From Dehalococcoidia bacterium (lineage in GTDB: Bacteria; Chloroflexota; Dehalococcoidia; GIF9; UBA5629): a DNA stretch of 52,741 nt. The notes under the pieces were generated by a model that ran no database searches, was not told where the DNA came from, and saw only the letters and a program-made list of their open reading frames with translations. The position numbers were made by a program, and so were the translations under genes. The stretch spans positions 155,936 through 208,676 of the forward strand of contig PLME01000010.1 of assembly GCA_003142375.1 (NCBI GenBank), in the 5' to 3' direction. Below, in pieces: positions 42,930 through 51,144 of the stretch; the first letter of the stretch is position 1, and each line of letters starts with the position of its first letter.

Positions 42930-43070
42930 TGAAGTTACACCTTCTAAATTAGATCAAGCAGCTTAACCGGCGGGCCGTCCGGGCCGCCATATTCCGTGAG
43001 GCAAAATGCCAATTTATATAGCATACCAGATAACCTGCCGTGGAGTGAAAAACTATTGAGCGGTACGCAT

Positions 43071-43640
43071 CTATTTGACGATCAGTTTCCCGGTACGGAT
43101 GAGGGTCCCGATTCTGCGATGCAGGTCGGCCAAAGAGCCGTCATTCTTGATTGAATAATCGGCCAAAGCCCCGGTCTTGGAGATTTTGAACACTTCTTCC
43201 TCATTTTTATCCTGGATAAGGAATTCTTTGAAGGTGGCGGCATCCCTTCCTTCGTGGCGGAGTTGAAGCCGTTTGAAGCGCAGCCTGGGATCGGTCACCT
43301 CAACCCGGATCATGATAAAGCTATCTCCGAAGTGCTCTTTCAGCACACGCACATCGGCGGGTGCCCGGATGCCGCTGATGCCGGCGATTTTCCATTTTCT
43401 CTTGATTATCTCTTCGGCGACCATCCTGACAAAGCAGCCCTTCCCCAGCTTGCGAAAGCACCGCTCAGATATCTCTTCAAGGTTTTCCCGTGTAGGTTCC
43501 AGGTCCTCCTCATTTGCCATGCGGCGCACAATGTCGCCGGTGGAAATGTAGGGGATACTATATCTGGCTTGCAGGTATTTTAGGATTTCGTCCTTCCCTG
43601 AGCCTATCTTGCCGACAGTCCCGATCACCCTTATATTCAT
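43071..43640 (-). CDS. P-loop nucleoside/nucleotide kinase-like protein
   Basis: About 189 residues. The P-loop is GKIGSGKD within GTVGKIGSGKDEI (residues 7-19), followed by ISTGDIVRRM, the acceptor-loop position in adenylate/dephospho-CoA-kinase relatives, GISGIRAPADV and the LID-like stretch DPRLRFKRLQLRHEGRDA. It resembles the archaeal-type AAA/dephospho-CoA-kinase-related family, and I cannot name the substrate. The frame is open 12 codons further up, but MNIRVIGTVG at 43640 is a natural start with GGTGG before it. It lies between two unrelated genes. Confidence 0.7.
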   Translation of the reverse strand: MNIRVIGTVGKIGSGKDEILKYLQARYSIPYISTGDIVRRMANEEDLEPTRENLEEISERCFRKLGKGCFVRMVAEEIIKRKWKIAGISGIRAPADVRVLKEHFGDSFIMIRVEVTDPRLRFKRLQLRHEGRDAATFKEFLIQDKNEEEVFKISKTGALADYSIKNDGSLADLHRRIGTLIRTGKLIVK

Positions 43641-43763
43641 ATCCACCGCCTGAAAAGATATGCAGAATATTAACACTTAAGCTGACTGCAATGTAAATTT
43701 ACGATGACGGTTTACAGGTAAAAAGTGTAGAATGTACGCCAGCCGGCTTGAAGGAGGCACATC

Positions 43764-44429
43764 ATGGAAGTTATAGAAGCGTTGAAGACCCGCAAGAGTA
43801 TACGCGGCTTCAAGAAAGATCCCGTTCCGAAGGCAACCGTACAGGCCCTTCTGGAAGCCGCCATCCGCACGCCTTCCGGCATGAATACACAGCCCTGGGA
43901 GTTCGTGGTAGCCTCCGGCCCTGCTCTTGATCAAATACGGGAGGAGTGCGGCAGGCTCTTCGATGCCGCCAGCTTTCCAACCAATGATATGCTGCGTAAG
44001 CCTTACGAGGGAGTTTACCGCCAGCGGCAGGTTGACCTGGCCATGGAGATATTCCGGTTGATGGGAATTACACGCGAAGATAAGGAAGCGCGTAAAAAAT
44101 GGATGTCCCGCGGGTTCCGTCTGTTCGATGCTCCCTGCGAGATCGTTGTCTGCGCCGAAAGGGAGATGGAGTTCCATCTTGATATGCTGGGCATCGGGGC
44201 GCTGTGCCAGAGCATATGCCTGGCTGCACTGGAATACGGCCTGGGAACCTGCATCGCCGACCAGGGCATAATGTACGACCAGGTATGGCGCAAATACGCC
44301 GGCATACCGGATTCCAAGCGGCTTATTGCCGGTATTTCTCTGGGCTTCCCCGACCCGGACTTCCCGGCCAACAAATTGGTCACTCCCAGGGAGCCGGTGG
44401 ATAAAATAACCACCTGGCTGGGATTTTAA
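43764..44429 (+). CDS. Nitroreductase family flavoprotein
   Basis: A 221-residue FMN enzyme. FMN-contact motifs are KTRKSIRGF (residues 8-16), TPSGMNTQPWEFVV and ALCQSICLAALEYGLGTC, with the C-terminal GISLGFPDPD segment. It is full length for the family, and AAGGAGG precedes the ATG. Such enzymes reduce nitro groups, quinones, flavins or enones with NAD(P)H, and the physiological substrate is not evident. The M28 peptidase gene follows after 22 bases with its own GGAG. Confidence 0.92.
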   Translation: MEVIEALKTRKSIRGFKKDPVPKATVQALLEAAIRTPSGMNTQPWEFVVASGPALDQIREECGRLFDAASFPTNDMLRKPYEGVYRQRQVDLAMEIFRLMGITREDKEARKKWMSRGFRLFDAPCEIVVCAEREMEFHLDMLGIGALCQSICLAALEYGLGTCIADQGIMYDQVWRKYAGIPDSKRLIAGISLGFPDPDFPANKLVTPREPVDKITTWLGF

Positions 44430-44451
44430 TAACCTGTAAGGAGATTCTGAG

Positions 44452-45696
44452 ATGGGCACGAAAGAGAATTTGCGCACGGTAAACGAGGCGGATGTCAAAC
44501 AGGCCTTTGCCTTTACGGATGAGGTGGTGGACAACTATCCAGGCCGAATAACCGGCAGCGAACCCTGCCGCAAAGCCGGCCAGAGGGTCAAGGAGGAGTT
44601 CGAGAAATACTGCGACAGGGGCTCGGTCAAGGCCGAGGAGTTCACCAGCCATCCCGGAAGCCATCTTAAGTACATACCCGGTATGGTGATATTTTATTTG
44701 ATCAGCGTTGTGCTTCTTTACCTCGGGTTTCCCTGGATAGCTTTCGCCGGGCTTGCCATCGCCCTTTTTGCTTTCATAGCCCAGTTCCTTTTTTACTGGC
44801 CACTGCTCGATCCTCTCTTCCCGGCCAGGAAGGGATTCAATATCTCAGGCAGCATCGAGCCGGAAGGTGAAGTCAGTCAGCAGGTCATTGTCAGCGCACA
44901 TCATGATGCCGCCTATGTTTTCCATATTTTGGATCGCCTGCCGAAGCTTTATACCCCTCTTATGGCCATAGGCGTTTTGCTGCTGGTGGTGGCTACCCTC
45001 ATATCGCTGGTTGCCTCCATTATGTCACTGTTTGGCGCTCTTTTGCCGCAATGGATTGCTATTGCGCTGCTGGTGGGAGGCGTATTCGAAATACCCTACC
45101 TGTTCTTCACAACCTCGCAGGTAGTCCCGGGTGCAGGGGACAACATGATCGCCGTTGCCATAGCTGCCGGAACCGGCAGGATTTTCGGCGAGGCTAAGAC
45201 AGGAGGGAACAACCCGCTGAACCATACCCGCCTGATTTTGGCTTCCTTTGATGCCGAAGAATGCGGCCTGCGCGGCGCCCGGGCTTATATAAGGGCGCAT
45301 GGAGATGAATTGCTCAAGACCAAGACCTACGTCCTGAATATGGATACCATTTATCAAGTGAAAGCCCTGAATTTCATGGATGCCGACCTTAATTCCACAG
45401 TGAAGCTGTCGCATGAGATGGCGCAGCAGTGCGTTGATATCGCCGGATCGATGGGCTATAAAGCCGCAATATCCCGCATGTCTCCCGGCGGGGGCAGTAC
45501 GGATGCAGCAGCCTTCGGCGAGGCAGGTATCGAGGCCACCAATCTGGCGGCCATGAGCTTTAACATTAAAGACTTTGAGCAGGGTTTCGTCTACCACACG
45601 CCCAGAGATATAAGCAAATATATTGAGCCGGAAGCCGTCGAGGCCTCCCTGAAAGTCATCCGGCAATATATACTGGAAAAAGACGGCCCGGCTTAG
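44452..45696 (+). CDS. Membrane-embedded M28 family zinc aminopeptidase
   Basis: A 414-residue M28-type peptidase. Zinc ligands can be followed as H150/H151-x-D152 (SAHHDAAYVF), D230 (GAGDNM), the E269-E270 pair (FDAEECGLRG), D298 (LNMDTI) and H382 (YHTPRD). Two hydrophobic hairpins are present: about 75-115 before the catalytic core, and about 168-220 between the first His/Asp motif and D230, inside the catalytic domain. Ordinary M28 enzymes are soluble, so this is a membrane-anchored variant. It may act on peptides at the membrane. The start is backed by AAGGAG, and the gene probably shares a transcript with the nitroreductase. Confidence 0.85.
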   Translation: MGTKENLRTVNEADVKQAFAFTDEVVDNYPGRITGSEPCRKAGQRVKEEFEKYCDRGSVKAEEFTSHPGSHLKYIPGMVIFYLISVVLLYLGFPWIAFAGLAIALFAFIAQFLFYWPLLDPLFPARKGFNISGSIEPEGEVSQQVIVSAHHDAAYVFHILDRLPKLYTPLMAIGVLLLVVATLISLVASIMSLFGALLPQWIAIALLVGGVFEIPYLFFTTSQVVPGAGDNMIAVAIAAGTGRIFGEAKTGGNNPLNHTRLILASFDAEECGLRGARAYIRAHGDELLKTKTYVLNMDTIYQVKALNFMDADLNSTVKLSHEMAQQCVDIAGSMGYKAAISRMSPGGGSTDAAAFGEAGIEATNLAAMSFNIKDFEQGFVYHTPRDISKYIEPEAVEASLKVIRQYILEKDGPA

Positions 45697-45813
45697 CAAA
45701 TTTAATACCCGGCCAGCCGATATGTTACTATATAGTATAAATGTCTACATGTAATTTCTATTTCCGCACGCGGTTGAGACCGTACCACCAGTAGACCATC
45801 TCAGGGGGCTACC

Positions 45814-47643
45814 TTGACTTCAGCATTCCGTGAAGATATAAGAAATATAGCTATTATTGCGCATGTCGACCATGGCAAGACCAGCCTGGTCGATGCCCTG
45901 CTCAAGCAGAGCAAAGTTTTCCGCGAGAACCAGCAGATGGGCGAACTGATCATGGACCGCAATGCGCTGGAGCGTGAGAAGGGCATAACCATACTGGCCA
46001 AGAACACGGCTGTCATGTATCGAGGCGTCAAGATAAACATCATCGATACGCCCGGGCATGCCGATTTCAGCGGCGAAGTCGAGCGTGTAGTCAACATGGC
46101 GGACGGCTGCCTGCTGCTGGTGGACTCGGTGGAAGGCCCCATGCCCCAGACCCGTTTCGTGCTCAAACAGGCCTTCGACAAAGGCCTCAAGCCCATTGTG
46201 GTCATCAACAAGATCGACCGGGAAAACGCACGCATAGCCGAGGTCGTCAGCCTTACCCAGGACCTTTTCCTGGAGCTGGCTACCAACTCCGACCAGCTCG
46301 ATTTCCCCGTTCTCTATACCAGCGCCAGGAACGGCACCTGCACGACCGATCCGGCCGTGGAAGGCGCCGACATGGTGCCGCTTTTCGAGGCCATACTCAA
46401 GCAGGTCCCGCCCCCCGCCATTGATGACGGCCCCTTCCAGATGCTGGTTTCCAATCTCGATTATGATAACTATAAGGGCAGGTTTGCCATAGGCAGGATC
46501 AGCCGCGGCAGCGTCAAACCCAAGAATATAATAGCCGTAATAGGCGCCGACGGCATACCTAATAAATACGAGGTAGACGACGTCTTCACCTTCATGGGGC
46601 TTAGCCGCCTGGCGGTTGAAGAGGCCTCCGCCGGTGAGATAGTATCGATCACAGGGCTGGAAAACGTAAGCATAGGCGACACGGTGGTCAACCCTGATAG
46701 TCCCGAGGCCTTGCCGCGTATAGAGATCGGCGAGCCGACCGTAAAGATAACCATGGGCGTAAACGGCTCACCCTTCGCTGGTCGCGAGGGTAAGTATTGC
46801 ACCTCACGGCAGTTGAGGGAAAGGCTCTACCGTGAGCTGGAGGTCAACATCAGCCTGCACGTGCAGGATACTGACAGCCCCGACCTGTTCCTGGTTTCCG
46901 GGCGCGGCGAACTACATCTGGCCATATTGGTAGAGACCATGCGCCGCCAGGACTATGAGTTCGAGATTTCACGTCCGGAAGCGATTATTCATGAGGAAAA
47001 CGGCAAAGTGCTGGAGCCGGTCGAGCAGTTGATCCTGGATACGCGTGAGGATTATATAGGTGCAATTACGGAGATGCTGGCTAGGCGTCTGGGCAAGATG
47101 ACGGATATGCACAACGACGGCAAAGGCAATTTGCGCATGGAGTACCGCATACCCACGCGCGGCCTGATCGGGTTCCGCAGCGCCTACCTGACGGCCACGC
47201 GCGGAGAAGGCATAGTGAATACGCTCTTCCTGGGGTATGAGCCGTATGCCGGGGAGATAGCCTCGATCCGCAGCGGAGCACTGGTGGCTGCCGAGGAAGG
47301 TGTGGCTGTCACCTACGGCCTCAATAATGCGCAGGAGCGCGGCATAACTTTCATTGAGCCCGGGACGCATGTATATGAAGGCATGATAGTCGGCATGAAC
47401 TCCCGTCCCACCGACCTGGCGGTCAACGTCTGCAAAGAGAAGAAGCAGACCAACATCCGGTCGTCGACCTCGGATATCGCCGTCAGGCTGACGCCGCCCT
47501 TGAAGTTCAGCCTGGAGGAATCCATGGATTTTATCAACGGCGATGAACTGGTGGAAGTCACACCTAAAAATATAAGGCTCAGGAAAAGGCTGCTTACGCA
47601 GAACGCGAGATTCAGGGCCAAGAAGGCGGCTGACAGGGTATAA
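45814..47643 (+). CDS. typA: Translational GTPase TypA/BipA
   Basis: A 609-residue ribosome-associated GTPase of the EF-G family, involved in 50S assembly and stress. G1 is AHVDHGKT (16-23), then GITILAKNTAV, DTPGHADF and NKIDRENA. Domain III/V and the BipA-specific C-terminal domain (RSGALVAAEEGVAVTYGLNNAQERG, NVCKEKKQTNIRSSTSD) are complete. The start is TTG, behind AGGGGG at good spacing. An ATG-initiated alternative would cut into the first strand. It is a single gene with an AT-rich upstream region (TATAGTATAAAT), where no complete promoter is convincing. Confidence 0.97.
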   Translation: MTSAFREDIRNIAIIAHVDHGKTSLVDALLKQSKVFRENQQMGELIMDRNALEREKGITILAKNTAVMYRGVKINIIDTPGHADFSGEVERVVNMADGCLLLVDSVEGPMPQTRFVLKQAFDKGLKPIVVINKIDRENARIAEVVSLTQDLFLELATNSDQLDFPVLYTSARNGTCTTDPAVEGADMVPLFEAILKQVPPPAIDDGPFQMLVSNLDYDNYKGRFAIGRISRGSVKPKNIIAVIGADGIPNKYEVDDVFTFMGLSRLAVEEASAGEIVSITGLENVSIGDTVVNPDSPEALPRIEIGEPTVKITMGVNGSPFAGREGKYCTSRQLRERLYRELEVNISLHVQDTDSPDLFLVSGRGELHLAILVETMRRQDYEFEISRPEAIIHEENGKVLEPVEQLILDTREDYIGAITEMLARRLGKMTDMHNDGKGNLRMEYRIPTRGLIGFRSAYLTATRGEGIVNTLFLGYEPYAGEIASIRSGALVAAEEGVAVTYGLNNAQERGITFIEPGTHVYEGMIVGMNSRPTDLAVNVCKEKKQTNIRSSTSDIAVRLTPPLKFSLEESMDFINGDELVEVTPKNIRLRKRLLTQNARFRAKKAADRV

Positions 47644-47734
47644 AAAGAGTGAAGCCTGATGGGGGAAGATGTGCGGTTTGATCGGGAGACAGTCCATAAA
47701 TTTGCTAAAAAATAAGCTAAACTACTAATATCCA

Positions 47735-47763
47735 TTTAACGAATAATCGCTTATAATTATAAT
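47735..47763 (+). promoter_or_regulatory. Possible promoter of the B12 radical SAM gene (TTTAAC-17-TATAAT)
   Basis: A perfect TATAAT (47758-47763) with a 3-of-6 -35 match (47735-47740) at 17 bases. The leader is about 45 bases and carries GGGGGAG before the ATG at 47814. Confidence 0.4.
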
Positions 47764-47813
47764 TTGTACGGTCTGCGACAGCCTTCCGTATACGTGGGGG
47801 AGAATTTAATAAT

Positions 47814-49319
47814 ATGAAAATATTACTGGTATATCCGGAATACCCGGATACTTTTTGGAGTTTTAAGCACGCTTTAAAGTTCGTTAATAAACAGGCCGCC
47901 TTTCCGCCTCTCGGGCTTTTAACCGTAGCCGGCATGCTGCCACATGAACATGAGCTCAAACTGGTGGACCTGAATATCCGCAAATTGAAAGACAGCCATA
48001 TCAAGTGGGCCGATCTGGTCTTTATCAGCGCCATGGTGGTGCAGAAGGATTCCGCCCACAAGGTCATTAAAAAGTGCAAGAGCCTGGGCGCCTGTGTGGT
48101 GGCCGGTGGACCGCTCTTCACAACTCAGTATGAGGATTTCCCCTCTGTGGACCATTTTGTGCTGAACGAGGCCGAAGTTACTCTGCCGCCCTTCCTGGAA
48201 GACCTGAAAAAGGGCTGCGCCCAGCACATCTATACTTCCGAAATCCGGCCTGATATCCGGCTGGCGCCCGTGCCCAACTGGGACCTTGTCGATATCAATA
48301 AGTACTCCGCCATGTCCGTTCAATATTCCCGCGGCTGCCCATTTGACTGCGAGTTTTGCGACATCGTGGTGCTCAACGGCAGGGTGCCCAGGACCAAGAG
48401 CAGGGAGCAGTTACTGCGCGAGCTGGAGGCCATTTACAAAACGGGCTGGCGTGAGAGCGTATTCATTGTAGACGACAATTTTATCGGGAATAAAAAGAAG
48501 CTCAAGGCGGAGATCCTGCCGGCCTTAATCGATTGGATGAAGAAAAGGCATTACCCGTTCACATTTTTAACGCAGACATCCATAAACCTGGCCGACGATG
48601 AATACCTGATGCAGCTTATGACCAGGGCCAATTTCAACCAGGTCTTCATCGGGATCGAGTCACCCAGCAAGGAAAGCCTGGCCGAGTGCGGCAAAACACA
48701 GAACGAGACCCGCGACCTGGCATCGTCCATCAAAACGCTTCAGAACCGCGGCCTGGAAGTACAGGGCGGCTTCATTGTGGGATTCGACCACGACCCTCAG
48801 GCGATTTTCCAGGACATCATCAACTTCGTCCAGGGCAGCGGCGTGGTGACGGCCATGGTCGGACTGCTGCACGCTCCCAACGGCACCAGGCTCTACAAAC
48901 GTTTAAAGAGCGAGAACCGGCTTACGGGCAACTTCTCCGGCAACAATACCGACCTAGCCATCAATTTCATCCCCAAAATGAACATGAAAACCCTGATGGA
49001 CGGCTACAAAAGGATAGTGGATACCCTGTATGCTCCCAAGCAGTACTACGAAAGGGTGATAATCTTTTTGAAGGAATACAAGCACAAATCGCCCAGGGCA
49101 GGCCGCTTGAAGCCGCAGCATTATATGGCGCTTTTCAAGTCCTTCTGGATTTTAGGCGTCAAAGAGAGGGGCAGGCAGTACTTCTGGAAGCTGGTTTTCT
49201 GGACTATGCTCAAACGCCCGAGGGAATTCCCGATGTCGATAACCCTGGCGATCTACGGCTTTCATTTCCGGCAGGTCGCGCATAGATATGCATCGCCTAT
49301 GAATTTGGCCGGCACTTGA
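47814..49319 (+). CDS. B12-binding radical SAM protein (DUF4070; HpnP-like class B methyltransferase family)
   Basis: A 501-residue protein. Residues 1-about 130 form a cobalamin-binding-type domain (LLVYPEYPDTFWSF, PPLGLLTVAG, VVAGGPLFTT) without the DxHxxG motif, as in class B radical SAM methyltransferases. The AdoMet cluster is C175-x3-C179-x2-C182 in GCPFDCEFCDIVVLNGRVPR. The radical SAM barrel follows, with GIESPSKESLAECGKTQN and FIVGFDHD, then a DUF4070-type C-terminal part rich in aromatic and basic residues. The motif resembles the hopanoid C-2 methylase HpnP, but many relatives have other or unknown lipid-like substrates, and no hopanoid gene is visible. I call it family-level only. 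Confidence 0.85.
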   Translation: MKILLVYPEYPDTFWSFKHALKFVNKQAAFPPLGLLTVAGMLPHEHELKLVDLNIRKLKDSHIKWADLVFISAMVVQKDSAHKVIKKCKSLGACVVAGGPLFTTQYEDFPSVDHFVLNEAEVTLPPFLEDLKKGCAQHIYTSEIRPDIRLAPVPNWDLVDINKYSAMSVQYSRGCPFDCEFCDIVVLNGRVPRTKSREQLLRELEAIYKTGWRESVFIVDDNFIGNKKKLKAEILPALIDWMKKRHYPFTFLTQTSINLADDEYLMQLMTRANFNQVFIGIESPSKESLAECGKTQNETRDLASSIKTLQNRGLEVQGGFIVGFDHDPQAIFQDIINFVQGSGVVTAMVGLLHAPNGTRLYKRLKSENRLTGNFSGNNTDLAINFIPKMNMKTLMDGYKRIVDTLYAPKQYYERVIIFLKEYKHKSPRAGRLKPQHYMALFKSFWILGVKERGRQYFWKLVFWTMLKRPREFPMSITLAIYGFHFRQVAHRYASPMNLAGT

Positions 49320-49862
49320 TTAAGCCGTGGCTGACTCGAAACCGCTAACCAGCCGTTGAAGCTGTTCAACGATTTTTTCATCCCCGGCCACCTGCCGCGG
49401 CTTTTTAGCCAGTGCGGTAACCGAGCCGGCCCATCTCATATTGCAAAGGGACGCGTAGGTTTTAAGGTTGTCGATAGCACTGCCTATTCCCTCTTCAGCT
49501 ACGGCGATGCCGGCGAAGGATTTGCCCTCCAGTTTCGGCCATATGGGGCAGGTCCGGTCAATGAAATTCTTCAGCAGGCCTGAAAGCATTTCAAAGTAGA
49601 CCGGTGTGCCATAGACGATAATGTCGGCTTCCAGCAGCCTGGGATAGATGTCCTGCATATCATCTTTGATGCTGCAGATACCCTTTCTGTCCTTGCCGCC
49701 TTTTTCGCAGCTAAGGCAGCCATTGCATGGCTTTATCTCGTGCTTGCGCAGAAGGATGAGGTCAGATGAGATGCCGCGGGATGCGGCCAGGGCATGCAAC
49801 TGCTTGAGCATCCATTCCGTATTGCCGTTGCGCGGCGATCCGCAGACGCTGATCAGTTTCAT
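49320..49862 (-). CDS. Iron-sulfur flavoprotein (NADPH-dependent FMN reductase family)
   Basis: A 180-residue flavodoxin-fold protein. The FMN phosphate loop is CGSPRNGNTEW (7-17). A compact Cys motif, C46, C49, C52 and C63 (CNGCLSCEKGG, GICSIKDDM), matches the iron-sulfur flavoproteins of anaerobes, which carry a [4Fe-4S] cluster next to FMN and reduce O2 or peroxide or shuttle electrons. The second flavin loop YGTPVYFEMLSGLLKNFIDR is intact. It follows hisI by 4 bases on the same strand, so it may be expressed with the histidine genes, but no functional link is evident. Confidence 0.88.
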   Translation of the reverse strand: MKLISVCGSPRNGNTEWMLKQLHALAASRGISSDLILLRKHEIKPCNGCLSCEKGGKDRKGICSIKDDMQDIYPRLLEADIIVYGTPVYFEMLSGLLKNFIDRTCPIWPKLEGKSFAGIAVAEEGIGSAIDNLKTYASLCNMRWAGSVTALAKKPRQVAGDEKIVEQLQRLVSGFESATA

Positions 49863-49866
49863 CTCT

Positions 49867-50187
49867 TCAGTCCAGGTCGGCTTTAGTGAAACCCGTGAAA
49901 AAACAGCTCCGTTTGCCGGTGTGGCAGGTGGGGCCGGCAGGCTCAGCTTTGACCAGCAGCGTGTCGCTATCGCAGTCTTGGGACATGGACTTCACCTTCA
50001 GCACATTGCCGGAGGTCCCGCCTTTGTGCCATAGCTCCTGCCGGCTGCGGCTGTAGAACCACATCTCACCGCTCTCCAGCGTCAGCTTGAGTGACTCTTT
50101 GCTGGCATAGCCCAGCATAAGGATGGTGCCATCGGCAGCGTCCTGTATTATGACGGGTATTAGTCCTTTATTATCGAATTTCAACAT
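49867..50187 (-). CDS. hisI: Phosphoribosyl-AMP cyclohydrolase
   Basis: A 106-residue enzyme for the third step of histidine synthesis, opening the purine ring of PR-AMP. Mg ligands are D71, D73 and D75 (DCDSD), zinc ligands C72, C88 and C95 (PTCHTG, RSCF). [18 protein letters not shown] is the standard substrate segment. The usual partner HisE (PR-ATP pyrophosphatase) is not fused or adjacent here. The gene lies downstream of hisA. Confidence 0.96.
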   Translation of the reverse strand: MLKFDNKGLIPVIIQDAADGTILMLGYASKESLKLTLESGEMWFYSRSRQELWHKGGTSGNVLKVKSMSQDCDSDTLLVKAEPAGPTCHTGKRSCFFTGFTKADLD

Positions 50188-50228
50188 AATTAACTCCTTT
50201 TTCCGGATTGGAGGGGGCCGCTGTAAGA

Positions 50229-50939
50229 TCAGGCTACGGCCAGGGCTTCCGAGAGGTCAATATCGCCGGTGTAAAGGGCTTTGCCTATGATAGCACCTTC
50301 AACCCCTATGGCGGCAAGTTTATGCAGGTGGTCGACCGATGATATGCCTCCCGATGCGATGACAGGTATCTGCAGGCTGTTGACCAGCTCCTGCGTGGCT
50401 TCGAAGTTGGGCTCGGTGAGCGTCCCGTCCCGTTTGACGTCGGTATAAATTATGCGTTTGGCGCCGATGCCGGCCATCATACTGCTCAAGGCAACCGCCG
50501 TTATCCTGGAAATCTTCTGCCAGCCGTGCGTGGTCACATAAGAATCACGAGCGTCGATGCCGATAACGATGGCATCGCCGAACCTTTTAATAATCCGCCG
50601 TGTAAGCTCCGACTGTTCCACGGCCACGGTTCCCAGTATTACCCGCTGCACGCCCAGCTGGATAAGCTGCTCTACGACGTCCTCCCTCCGGATCCCCCCT
50701 CCCAGCTCAACCGCCAGGCTGGTATTCTTTACTATATCCTCGATGGCGCGGGTGTTACGCACTTCACCTGAAGCCGCGCCGTCCAGGTCCACCAGGTGCA
50801 GCCGACGCGCGCCCTTATCCTGCCATTTCAAGGCAGTGGCAACGGGGTCCTCGGAGAAAACGGTCTCCTTGCTGTAATCGCCCTGGTACAGGCGTACGCA
50901 CTTGCCCCCTTTTAAATCTATGGCAGGTATGATTTCCAT
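50229..50939 (-). CDS. hisA: 1-(5-phosphoribosyl)-5-[(5-phosphoribosylamino)methylideneamino]imidazole-4-carboxamide isomerase
   Basis: A 236-residue TIM-barrel isomerase (ProFAR isomerase), step four of histidine synthesis. The N-terminal catalytic D8 is in IPAIDLKGG, phosphate-binding loops are [10 protein letters not shown] and ASGGISS, and the second catalytic Asp lies in [11 protein letters not shown] use ATG at 50939; a GTG four codons upstream is also possible and neither has a clear Shine-Dalgarno. hisI follows after 41 bases. The other his genes are outside the window. Confidence 0.95.
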   Translation of the reverse strand: MEIIPAIDLKGGKCVRLYQGDYSKETVFSEDPVATALKWQDKGARRLHLVDLDGAASGEVRNTRAIEDIVKNTSLAVELGGGIRREDVVEQLIQLGVQRVILGTVAVEQSELTRRIIKRFGDAIVIGIDARDSYVTTHGWQKISRITAVALSSMMAGIGAKRIIYTDVKRDGTLTEPNFEATQELVNSLQIPVIASGGISSVDHLHKLAAIGVEGAIIGKALYTGDIDLSEALAVA

Positions 50940-51086
50940 CTTATTAATCACTAAAGATTACGCCCTTCTCAGTGGGAACGTCAATATGATCGTCCGCGTA
51001 GCCCGGCTCTCGCAATATGGGAAAAGTCAAATATTTAAACCACTATATATAGTTGTTTACAACGTTAAAAATACTATTTAAGGTCA

Positions 51087-51115
51087 TTGACTTACAAAAA
51101 TTGGGACTGTATACT
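51087..51115 (+). promoter_or_regulatory. Promoter of dnaN (TTGACT-17-TATACT)
   Basis: TTGACT (51087-51092), 17-base spacer and TATACT (51110-51115): five of six matches at both elements. The start lies about 23 bases before the ATG at 51145, with GGGGGT as ribosome site. The flanking 51020-51090 is AT-rich and includes GTTGTTTACAAC, a loose match to no DnaA box I would accept. Confidence 0.65.
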
Positions 51116-51144
51116 TTGGGCACTATTATATTTGGGGGTATTCT

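Noticed and set aside
42960-42995. GC-rich near-palindrome upstream of the TPR gene (GGCGGGCC/GGGCCGCC)
   Set aside because: The arms do not pair cleanly and there is no T-run on either strand, so I do not call a terminator.
43677-44534. 285-residue minus-strand frame over the nitroreductase gene
   Set aside because: It is a shadow of the nitroreductase and the start of the M28 peptidase, both confirmed by motifs and ribosome sites.
51040-51070. GTTGTTTACAAC-like sequence near dnaN as a DnaA box or origin
   Set aside because: It does not match TTATNCACA well, occurs once and has no companion boxes or dnaA gene.
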